The notes beneath the pieces were generated by a model. It was given only the letters and a program-made list of their open reading frames with translations, did no database searches and had not been told where the DNA came from. The translations under genes and the position numbers were made by a program. Positions 51,608 through 61,390 of a DNA stretch of 64,000 nucleotides are shown here, piece after piece (positions within the stretch are counted from its first letter, which is position 1; the number at the start of each line of letters is the position of its first letter). Where the stretch lies: positions 22,480,356 to 22,544,355 of the forward strand of contig OX326956.1 of NCBI GenBank assembly GCA_946800325.1, given 5' to 3'. The DNA is from Luzula sylvatica. Taxonomy: Eukaryota; Streptophyta; Magnoliopsida; Poales; Juncaceae.

Positions 51608-52640
51608 CTTGGTAATCGATGACAAACACACGAAAATTTCAAAAAAAAATTTCAAAAAAATTGCAAAAATTAAAAAAGTGAAGTCTAAAAATACGAAAAT
51701 GTATGTTATTTTCTAAAAATACGAAGATATATGTCTAAAACCAGCAAAATAATCTATTTTCGCGTGTTCCTAAAAAAACTCGGTAATTGAAGAATAACAC
51801 AAGCAAATTTCAACTTTTTCAAAATTTTGGCAAAAGGCAAAAAATGACGCCTAATACATTCAAAAAAATTGAATTGTCTTATTTTTCAAAAAAATGCGAA
51901 AATATGTCTAAAGCAAGAAAATAATCTATTTTTACGTGTTCCTCAGTTCCTCAAAAACCACCATAATTGAAGAAAAACACAAGAAAATTTCTCGTTTTTC
52001 ATTTTTTTTTTTGCAAAGAGACAAAAAGTATCGTCTAATACCTTAAAAAAAAGATTTATCATATTTTTCTATAAAATTCCAAAATAGATGTCTAAACGAG
52101 AAAAATACTCCATTTTCATGTTTTACGCAAAAAACTTTGTAATCGAAGAGTAACACAAGCAACTTTCTAGTTGTTTCAAAAAATTCGCAAAAGTGGATAC
52201 AGTGAAGTCTAAAAACATGAATTGTCCTATATTTCTACAAAATGCCAAAATAGATTTCTACAACAAACAAAATACTATATTTTCAATTTTTTCTAAAAAA
52301 AGTTAGTAATTGAAGACTAATACAAGCAAATATCTAGTTTTCAACAATTTAGAAAAAAATACAAAATGTCAAGTCTGATACCTTAAAAAAAGAATAATCC
52401 TATTTTTCTAAAAAATACCAAATCACATGTCCAAAACGAGCAAAATAATATATTACCAAGTTTTTCTCAAAACAACTTTTTAATTGAAGACTAAGATAAG
52501 ATAATATGAACTTTTCAAAAATTTCGCAATAACACAAAAAATGAAGCCACCTTCAGTAACAACTAATTATCCTATTTTCTTTTACTAAAAGAATGAAAAA
52601 TAGATGCTTCAAACGAGCTAAATATTTTATTTTCATGTGT
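51608..52640 (-). repeat. S2 6-monomer HOR, unit 1 (approximate limits)
   Basis: Marks in this unit recur about 1,022-1,034 bp downstream, for example AAACTTTGTAATCGAAGA (52,133 and 53,162), TCTACAACAAACAAAATACT (52,257) against its relative at 53,291, and TTTCAAACGAG (52,611 and 53,644). Limits are set by eye. Confidence 0.6.
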
Positions 52641-53680
52641 TACTAAAATACTCTGTTATTGAAGACTAACAAAAACAATTTTCTATATGTTTCCATAATT
52701 TCGCAGAAATGCAAAATGCGTAGTAGTTTATTATCTTAAATAAATTGAATATTTTTCTTAAAAATCCCAAAAATACATTTCTAAAACAAGAAAAATAATC
52801 TATATTCACGTGTTCCTAAAAAAACTCCATACTTGAAGACTAACACAAGAAAATTTTTGTTCTTTCAAAATTCGCAAAAATGCAAAAATGTTAAATGTAA
52901 TACGTTCAAAAGATTGAATTATCCTATTTTTCTAAAAAATGCGAAGATATATGTCTAAAACAAGGAAAATAATTTTATTTTCACATGTTCCATATAAAAC
53001 TCAATAATTGAAAACAAACACAAGGAAATTTCTCTTTTTATAAATCTTTTGCAATAAGGCAAAAATTAACGTTTAATACCTTCAAAAAATGAGCTTTCTA
53101 TAAAATTCAAAAGTAGATGTCTAAACGAGCAAAATACTCTTCTTTCATGTTTTCCGCAAATAACTTTGTAATCGAAGACTAACACAAACAAATTTCTATT
53201 TGTTTCAAAAAATTCGAAAAAATACATAAAGTAAAGTCTAATACTCTCAATAATATGAATTGTGTTATATTTCTAAAAAATGGCAAAACAAATTGCTACA
53301 ACAAGGAAAAAACTCTATTTTCATATTTTTCTCACAAAAGTTCGTAACTGAAGACTAATACAAGCAAATATTTATTTCTCAAAACTTTAGAAAAAATACA
53401 AAAAGTGAAGTCTAATACCTTAAAAAAATTAATAATCCTATTTTTCTAAAAAAATACCAAATTACATTTCCAAAACAAGAAAAATAATATGTTACCAAGT
53501 TTTCCTCAAAACAACTTTTTAATTGAAGACTAACACAAGCAATATGAACTTTTTGAAAAATTTCGCAAAATTACAAAAATTGAAGTAACCTTCAATATAA
53601 ACAAATTATCTTTTTTTTTCTAAAAGAACGAAAAAATAGATGTTTCAAACGAGGTAAATATTCTATTAAATTGTTTCCAA
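52641..53680 (-). repeat. S2 6-monomer HOR, unit 2 (approximate limits)
   Basis: This is the second copy of the roughly 1.03-kb period. ACTCAATAATTGAAAAC near 52,988 recurs near 53,981. Its right end carries a deletion that removes part of a monomer near 53,665. Confidence 0.6.
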
Positions 53681-54838
53681 AATTTCTTAGAAATGTAAAA
53701 TGTGTAGTAGTCTAATAGCATAAAAACATGGAGTTGTCCTATTTTTCTAAAAAAATGCCAAAATATATGTCTAAAACAAGAAAAATAATCTATATTCACG
53801 TGTTCCTAAAAAAAATGCTAACACGAGGAAATTTATGTTCTTTTAAAAATTTGCAAAAATGCAAAAAAAAGTGAAGTGTAATACCTTCAAAAGAATGAAT
53901 TATCCTATTTTTCTAAAAAATGCGAAAATATATGTCTAAATCAAGCAAAATAATCTATTTTCACGTGGTCCATAGAAAACTCAATAATTGAAAACAAACA
54001 AAAGAAAATTTCTCTTATTTCAGATCTTTTGCAAAAACCAGAAATTAACGTTTACTACCATCAAAAAATGAATTATCTTATTTTTCCATAAAATTCAAAA
54101 ATAGATGTCTAAACGAACAAAATACTCTATTTTCATGTTTCCCAAAGAACTTTGTAATTGAAGACTTACTCAATAAAATATTTATTAGTTTCGAAAAATT
54201 CGCAAAAATGCATAAAGTGATATCTAATACTTTCAAAAACATGAATTGTTCTATATTTCTAAAAAAATGCCAAAATAGATTTCTACAACAAGCAAAACAC
54301 TCTATTTTCATATTTTTCTCAAATAAGTTCGTAATTGAAGACTAATACAAGAAAATATCTATTTTTCAAAACTTCATAAAAATATAAAAAGTAAAGTCTA
54401 AAACCTTCAAAAAAATGAATAATCCTATTTTTCTAAAAAATACCAAATTACATATCCAAAATGAGCAAAAAAATTTCAAACGAGCTAAATATTCTATTTT
54501 CATGTGTAGTAAAATACTCCGTTATCGAAGACTAGGTAAAACAAATCTCTATTTGTTTCAAAAAATTCGCAGAAATGCAAAATGTGTAGTAGTCTAATAC
54601 CTTCAAAAAATTGAATTATCCATTTTTTACTAAAAAATGCCAAAATACATGTCTAAAACAAGAAAAATAATCTATATTCATTTGTTCCTAAAAAAACTCT
54701 GTAATTGAAGACTAACACAAGAAAATTTCTGTTCTTCCATAATTCACAAAAATGAAAAAAAAGTGAAGTGTAATTAATACCTTCAAAAGAATGAATTATC
54801 CTACTTTCTAAAAAGTGAGAAAATACATGTCTAAAATA
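53681..54838 (-). repeat. S2 6-monomer HOR, unit 3 with deletions
   Basis: This is the third copy, with an offset of about 980-990 bp from unit 2 because of losses near 53,815 (a monomer lacking most of part B) and near 54,465 (GAGCAAAAAAATTTCAAACG, a joint skipping about one monomer). It ends at the orientation switch near 54,838. Confidence 0.58.
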
Positions 54839-54860
54839 AGACTTCACATTTTGCATTACA

Positions 54861-55945
54861 TTAATTTTGGAATTTACTAGAAAAATATGATAATTGTTTT
54901 TTTTTTTTTTAATGTGTTAGACTTCACATATAGCATTTTTTCAATATTTTTTGAAAAAATATTGAAAGTCGCATGTGTTAGTCTTCAATTTTGGAGATTT
55001 TTTTAATTAAACATGAAACTTAAGTATTTTTCTTGTTGTAGACAGAATCCTTGGAATTGTTTTAAAAAATAAGATAAGTGATATTTTCGAAGGTGTTAGA
55101 CTTCACGTATTGGATTTTTTCAATTTGTTTGAAAAAATAGAAATTCGCATGTGTTAGTCTTCCATTTTTGAGTTTTTTTTTAAGGAAAACATGAAAGTTA
55201 TGTATTTTGTTTGTTTTAGACAGTTTTTTTGGCATTTTCTAGAAAAATATGATAATTGATATTTTTAAAGGTGTTAAACTTCACTTTTTGATTTTTTTTC
55301 AACTTTTTTGTACAAAACAACTAGAAATTCACTTGTCCTAATCTTCAATTATGGTGTTTTCTTAAAGAAAATATGAAAATTAAGTATTTTGTTCGTTTTA
55401 GACATCAATTTTGGTATTTATTGTAGAAATATGATAAATTATTTTTTGAAGGTGTTAGAGTTCAATTTTTGCATTTTTTTTTTTTGTACTTTTTTGAACA
55501 AAACAAATAGAAATTCGCATGTGTTAGTCTTCAATTTTGGAGTTCTCTTGAGGAAAACATGAAAATTTATTATTTTGTTCATTTTAGATATGAAATTTGG
55601 TATTTATTAGAAATATATGATAAATAATTTTTTGAAGGTGTTACATTTCAGGTTTTGCAATTTTTTTCATATTTTTGAAAAAAAATTGAAATTTGCATGA
55701 GTTCATCTTCAATTTTTGAGTTTTTTTTAGAAAAAATGAAAATAAGTTTTTTGCTCGTTCCAGACAGAAATCTTGGAAATGTTTTGAAAAATATGATAAT
55801 TGATAGTTTTGAAGGTGTTAGACTTCACTTTTCTTCGTTTTTCCAATTTTTTTGAAAAAAAATAGAAATTCGCATGTGTCAGTCTTCCATTTTGGAGTAT
55901 TTTTAGGGAAAAGATGAAAATTAAGTATTTCGTTCGTTATAGACA
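54861..55945 (+). repeat. S3 6-monomer HOR, copy 1 (1,085 bp)
   Basis: The six monomers n1-n6 are recognised by part C: n1 TTAATTTTGGAATTTACTAG, n2 AGAATCCTTGGAATTG, n3 GGCATTTTCTAG, n4 CATCAATTTTGGTATTTATT, n5 GATATGAAATTTGG, n6 AGAAATCTTGGAAATG. The n4/n5 part shares GTTAGAGTTCAATTTTTGC and a long T-run with copy 3. Confidence 0.9.
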
Positions 55946-57020
55946 TTAATTTTGGAATTTACTAGAAAAATATGATAATTGTTTTTTTTTTAAGGTGTTA
56001 GATTTCACATAAAGCATTTTTTCAATATTTTTTGAAAAAATATTGAAAGTTGCATGTGTTAGTCTTCAATTTTGGATATTTTTTTAATTGAACATGAAAC
56101 TTAAATATTTTTCTTGTTGTAGACAGAATCCTTGGAATTGTTTTAAAAAATAAGATAAGTGATATTTTCGAAGGTGTTAGACTTCACGTATTGGATTTTT
56201 TCAATTTGTTTGAAAAAATAGGAATTCGCATGTCTTAGTCTTCCATTTTTGAGTTTTTTTTAAGGAAAACATGAAAGTTATGTATTTTGTTTGTTTTAGA
56301 CAGTATTTTTGGCATTTTCTAGAAAAATATGATAATTGATATTTTTAAAGGTGTTAGACATCACTTTTTGATTTTTTTCAACTTTTTTGTACAAAACAAC
56401 TAGAAATTCACTTGTCCTAATCTTCAATTATGGTGTTTTCTTAAAGAAAATATGAAAATTAAGTGTTTTGTTCGTTTTAGACATCAATTTTGGTATTTAT
56501 TAGAAAAATATGATAAATGATTTTTTGAAGGTGTTAGACTTTAATTTTTGCATTTTTTTCAACTTTTTTGAACAAAACAAATAGAAATTCGCATGTGTTA
56601 GTCTTCAGTTTTGGAGTTCTCTTGAGGAAAACATGAAAATTTATTATTTTGTTCATTTTAGATATGAAATTTGGTATTTATTAGAAAAATATGATAAATA
56701 ATTTTTTGAAGGTGTTACATTTCAGGTTTTGCAATTTTTTTCATATTTTTGTAAAAAAATTGAAATTTGCATGAGTTCATCTTCAATTTTTTAGTTTTTT
56801 TTAGAAAAAAATGAAAATAAGTTTTTTGCTCGTTCCAGACAGAAATCTTGGAAATGTTTTGAAAAATATGATAATTGATAGTTTTGAAGGTGTTAGACAT
56901 CACTTTTCTGCGTTTTTCCAATTTTTTTTATAAAAAATAGAAATTCGCATGTGTCGGTCTTCCATTTTGGAGTATTTTTAGGGAAAACTTGAAAATTAAT
57001 TATTTCGTTCCTTATAGACA
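55946..57020 (+). repeat. S3 6-monomer HOR, copy 2 (1,075 bp)
   Basis: This is a complete n1-n6 unit. The n2 part shares AATAGGAATTCGCATGTCTT with copy 3. The n4/n5 part shares GTTAGACTTTAATTTTTGC with copy 4. Confidence 0.9.
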
Positions 57021-58100
57021 TTAATTTTGGAATTTACTAGAAAAATATGATAATTGTATTTTTTTTTGAAGGCTTCACATATAGCATTTTTTCAATATTT
57101 TTTGAAAAAATATTGAAGGTCGCTTGTGTTAGTCTTCAATTTTGGAGATTTTTTTAATTAAACATGAAACTTAAGTATTTTTCTTGTTGTAGACAGAATC
57201 CTTGGAATTGTTTTAAAAAATAAGATAAGTGATATTTTCGAAGGTGTTAGACTTCACGTATTGGATTTTTTCAATTTTTTTGAACAAATAGGAATTCGCA
57301 TGTCTTAGTCTTCCATTTTTTAGTTTTTTTTAAGGAAAACATGAAAGTTATGTATTTTGTTTGTTTTAGACAGTATTTTTGGCATTTTCTAGAAAAATAT
57401 GATAATTGATATTTTTAAAGGTGTTAGACTTCACTTTTTGATTTTTTTTTCAACTTTTTTGTACAAAACAACTAGAAATTCACTTGTCCTAATCTTCAAT
57501 TATGGTGTTTTCTTAAAGAAAATATGAAAATTAAGTGTTTTGTTCATTTTAGACATCAATTTTGGTATTTATTAGAAAAATATGATAAATGATTTTTTGA
57601 AGGTGTTAGAGTTCAATTTTTGCATTTTTTTTTTTTTTGTACTTTTTTGAACAAAACAAATAGAAATTCGCATGTGTTAGTCTTCAATTTTGGAGTTCTC
57701 TTGAGGAAAACATGAAAATTTATTATTTTGTTCATTTTAGATATGAAATTTGGTATTTATTAGAAATATATGATAAATAATTTTTTGAAGGTGTTACATT
57801 TCAGGTTTTGCAATTTTTTTCATATTTTTGAAAAAAAATTGAAGTTCGCATGAGTTCATCTTCAATTTTTGAGTTTTTTTTAGAAAAAAATGAAAATAAG
57901 TTTTTTGCTCGTTCCAGACAGAAATCTTGGAAAAGTTTTGAAAAATATGATAATTGATAGTTTTGAAGGTGTTAGACTTCACTTTTCTGCGTTTTTCCAA
58001 TTTTTTTTGAAAACAAATAGAAATTCGCATGTGTCAGTCTTCCATTTTGGAGTATTATTAGAGAAATCATGAAAATTAAGTATTTCGTTCGTTATAGACA
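57021..58100 (+). repeat. S3 6-monomer HOR, copy 3 (1,080 bp)
   Basis: This is a complete n1-n6 unit. A short deletion joins GAAGG directly to CTTCACATATAGC near 57,068. It is a mosaic: n2/n3 marks as in copy 2, n4/n5 marks as in copy 1. Confidence 0.9.
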
Positions 58101-59040
58101 TTAATTTTGGAATTTACTAGAAAAATGTGATAATTGTTTTTTTTTTAAGGTGTTGGACTTCACATATAGCATTTTTTCAATATTTTTTGAAAAAATATTG
58201 AAAGTCGCATGTGTTAGTCTTCAATTTTGGAGATTTTTTTAATTAAACATGAAACTTAAGTATTTTTCTTGTTGTAGACAGAATCCTTGGAATTGTTTTA
58301 AAAAATAAGATAAGTGATATTTTCGAAGGTGTTAGACTTCACGTATTGGATTTTTTCAATTTGTTTGAAAAAATAGAAATTCGCATGTGTTAGTCTTCCA
58401 TTTTTGAGTTTTTTTTAAGGAAAACATGAAAGTTATGTATTTTGTTTGTTTAAGACAGTATTTTTGGCATTTTCTAGAAAAATATGATAACTGATATTTT
58501 TAAAGGTGTTAGACTTCACTTTTTCATTTTTTCAACTTTTTTGTACAAAACAACTAGAAATTCACTTGTCCTAATCTTCAATTATGGTGTTTTCTTAAAG
58601 AAAATATGAAAATTAAGTGTTTTGTTCGTTTTAGACATCAATTTTGGTATTTATTAGAAAAATATGATAAATTATTTTTTGAAGGTGTTAGACTTTAATT
58701 TTTGCATTTTTTTCAACTTTTTTGAACAAAACAAATAGAAATTCGCATGTGTTAGTCTTCAATTTTGGAGTTCTCTTGAGGAAAACATGAAAATTTATTA
58801 TTTTGTTCATTTTAGATATGAAATTTGGTATTTATTAGAAAAATATGATAAATAATTTTTTGAAGGTGTTACATTTCAGGTTTTATAATTTTTTTCATAT
58901 TTTTGAAAAAAAATTGAAATTTGCATGAGTTCATCTTCAATTTTTGAGTTTTTTTTAGAAAAAAATGAAAATAAGTTTTTTGCTCGTTCCAGACAGAAAT
59001 CTTGGAAATGTTTTGAAAAATATGATAATTGATAGTTTTA
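58101..59040 (+). repeat. S3 6-monomer HOR, copy 4, ending in an n6/n3 hybrid
   Basis: n1 to n6 are present, but at about 59,030-59,045 n6 (GATAATTGATAGTTTTA) runs into n3 sequence (CACTTTTTGATTTTTTC, GTACAAAACAACTAG). This is an internal exchange that ends the regular HOR. Confidence 0.88.
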
Positions 59041-59690
59041 AAAGTGTTAGACTTCACTTTTTGATTTTTTCAACTTTTTTGTACAAAACAACTAGAAATT
59101 CACTTGTCCTAATCTTCAATTATGGTGTTTTCTTAAAGAAAATATGAAAATTAAGTATTTTGTTCGTTTTAGACATCAATTTTGGTATTTATTAGAAAAA
59201 TATGATAAATGATTTTTTGAAGGTGTTAGACTTCAATTTTTGCATATTTTTTTGAAAAAAGAAATTGAAATTCGCATGAGTTAGTTTTCAATTTTTGAGT
59301 TATTTTTTGAAAAAGAATGAAAATAAAGTATTTTGCTCATTCTAGATACAAATATTGGAATTGTTTTGAAAAATATGATAATTGATATTTTTGAAGGTAT
59401 TAGACTTCACTATTTTGCGTTTTTTTCAAAAAAATTGAAAAAAAAAATAGAAATTAGCATGTGTTATATACTTCAAGTTTGGAGTATTTTTTAAGGAAAA
59501 CATGAAAATTAAGTATTTCATTCATTATAGACATCAATTTTGGAATTTACTAGTAAAATATGATAATTTTTATTTTTGAAGGTTGACTTCAAATTTTGCA
59601 TTGTTTTTCATTTTTTTGAAATAAAATTGAAATTCGCATGTGTTAGTCTTCAATTTTGGAGTTTTTTTAATAAAACATGCAAGTTAAATA
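59041..59690 (+). repeat. S3 diverged monomers before solo LTR 2
   Basis: The order here is n3, n4, n6, n1 and the start of n2, with no n5. This is the five-monomer order seen again beyond the LTR. Divergence is higher than in 54,861-59,040. Confidence 0.82.
59686..59690 (+). repeat. Target-site duplication, left of solo LTR 2 (AAATA)
   Basis: It is identical to AAATA at 61391-61395. Removing the LTR and one copy restores GTTAAATATTTGTCTTG, a normal part-B sequence of S3. Confidence 0.88.
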
Positions 59691-60934
59691 TGAAGGAAAT
59701 TATGCCCTAGGCTGAACGAAATAATGCCCTGGGCAGAACAGAATAATACCCTAGGCTGAACTGTTTAGCTTGTATGTAAACAAATGATCATTATTATTTA
59801 TGTTTGTTGATCTAATATTTTAATATTTGATTAAAGTTTCATTTAATACGTGTACTGGTTATTTAACATATTTAGGAATATGTGAATAAGCCTTGAATTG
59901 TATTACAAGTTTATACATCATCATAATATGTGATTATGATAGTAAAAATGTAGCAATGAACGTAATACGATTATAAATGTCCCTGGTCATATATATGATG
60001 TATATAGAGATATACATGTCTAAGGAAATAGAATATATGTGTACACCAGTATATTCGCATATGAGATGATTATGTTTTACTGATCATGGACATGGAATAC
60101 ATAGAGATGTAGTGATGTCAAATATGAAATATAGATATGTATTAGAGAGTACATATTGGACTGACCAACTTATGAGAATATACATGGTTATTGTCATTAT
60201 ATATATTCTCATAAACAAATAGAATTTTAGTTCTTTGACCTGAGGTTATCATTAGATTTCTCACCTGTGAATTGTGATACTTAGATATGTTTCTTTGTTA
60301 TCTTTAACCGGGTAATCAAGATCATCATTGGGTATTACATGAAGCATGTTGGAGGATGTGAATAACCAAGATGGAAGTTGTTCCTTTCATGATTGAAAGA
60401 GATATCTCTCAGGGCCCCCTGATGAATTAGGATTGAAGAAAATGCATGGCCACGCTCAATAAGATTAACATGTGTTGTTAATATTAATTGAATATTCAAT
60501 CTAATTCTATATCGGGAAAGAGTTAAGTTGATTTAGAAAGGATGACATTTCACCATGCCTTTGATCAACAGATATCGTATGAACAAGAGAGCTAGTAATT
60601 TATCTATTTGATAAATAGGTTATGATCACAAATCATTTATTTAATTTGGGTAGTCATAATGCCTTGCTAGAGGCCAATTATGATTTGCATAGTTAAATGG
60701 AGATTTAATATGTTGCCAACATTAAATAAACCTATAGGGTCACACACAAAGATAAGCTTGGATTGGACACGGAAAATCAAATATATATGAAGAGGTGTAA
60801 AGCATTAATTGAATGCTACATGCATGTATGGATGCATGGTATTAATATTCAGGATATTATTCATTTGATGAAGATATTTTGTGAGCATTGGATGCCACAA
60901 AAGTGGTTGGAATTCTAAAAGTTTTCCACTTGAA

Positions 60935-60942
60935 TATAAATA
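60935..60942 (+). promoter_or_regulatory. TATA box of solo LTR 2
   Basis: TATAAATA lies about 1,245 bp into the LTR, followed by CACACTTAAACC and an A/G-rich leader. Transcription would start near 60,965-60,975. This is the expected U3/R border. Confidence 0.65.
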
Positions 60943-61365
60943 CACACTTAAACCTCTTCATAAATAAAGAGAGATTCACTCAATCTCTAGGGCAGAATTT
61001 TGACTCAAAGAATTTCGAATTTAGAGAGTAAAAAAAACTTAGAGAAAATAGTTTTCTTAGAGAGAAAGAAAAGAGTGAAGCTTGGCTGAATTTCTTTGTG
61101 AAAGAAAATAGAACCAAGCAGATTTTCTGAAGGGAGGAAGAGATCGACTAGCATCGGGAGTCTTCACATCCAAGTCGAACGAGTCGCGTGTGGATACCTC
61201 TAGAGTGTGGTGCCGAGTTTGGAGCATCGCTTGAAGTGATCGTCCTTGCTTCCTTCAACCAGATTTGAACTAAATCTGAGGTATAAATTTTGAAACTCGT
61301 CCTTCGTATCTAATTAGCGATACACATATCCATGGCTTAAGGGGTTCGGGTAAGTTCCGCTGTGC

Positions 61366-61371
61366 AATAAA
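61366..61371 (+). terminator. AATAAA near the 3' end of solo LTR 2
   Basis: AATAAA lies about 20 bases from the LTR end. It supports plus orientation only weakly, because in most elements the signal lies in R, and another AATAAA (60,962) sits just after the TATA box. Confidence 0.3.
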
Positions 61372-61390
61372 GTTGCCCGAAAACCTAACA

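Larger units (their letters stand above)
51608..54838 (-). repeat. Satellite family S2, inverted block (~172-bp monomers)
   Basis: The satellite is read on the minus strand here. GTAATTGAAGACTAACACAAG-like bases, the reverse complement of the part-B opening, recur about every 170-178 bp (51790, 51968, 52145, 52305, 52481, 52640, 52825, 52990, 53168, 53347, 53520 and onward). The monomers keep the same three-part plan, but the sequence differs from both S1 and S3, for example GTCTAAAACAAGCAAAATAA. About 18 monomers are present, some shortened (near 53,660-53,820 and near 54,465). Confidence 0.9.
54839..59690 (+). repeat. Satellite family S3, ~179-bp monomers, left block
   Basis: Orientation returns to plus. 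The monomers have the same three parts: GTTAGACTTCACTTTT (A), GTTAGTCTTCAATTTTGGAG (B) and TAGACATCAATTTTGG (C). The anchor is ACATGAAAATTAAGTATTT, compared with the S1 form GACATGAAAATTGAGTATTT. The spacing averages 179 bp. S1 and S3 are clearly related, but a shared HOR is absent. The block is interrupted by solo LTR 2 at 59,691. Confidence 0.93.
59691..61390 (+). mobile_element. Solo LTR 2 (1,700 bp), Ty1/copia Angela-like
   Basis: This insert starts TGAAGGAAATTATGCCCTAG and ends CCTAACA (TG...CA), flanked by a perfect 5-bp duplication AAATA. No internal coding region, primer site or second LTR exists, so it is a solo LTR. The opening resembles the Angela/BARE/WIS group, whose LTRs are of similar length and begin with GGAAATATGCCCTAG-like bases; so does CATGGACATGGAATACATAG in the U3. 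That assignment rests on remembered motifs. A TATA box (60935-60942) and a late AATAAA (61366-61371) give plus orientation, with U3 about 1.27 kb and R-U5 about 0.42 kb. Three related ATGCCCT(A/G)GGC phrases open the LTR. Confidence 0.9.

Noticed and set aside
59691..61390. A full-length retrotransposon or a gene in the second insert.
   Set aside because: No gag-pol frame, no primer-binding site, and a single copy of the terminal sequence between perfect target duplications. Only a solo LTR fits.
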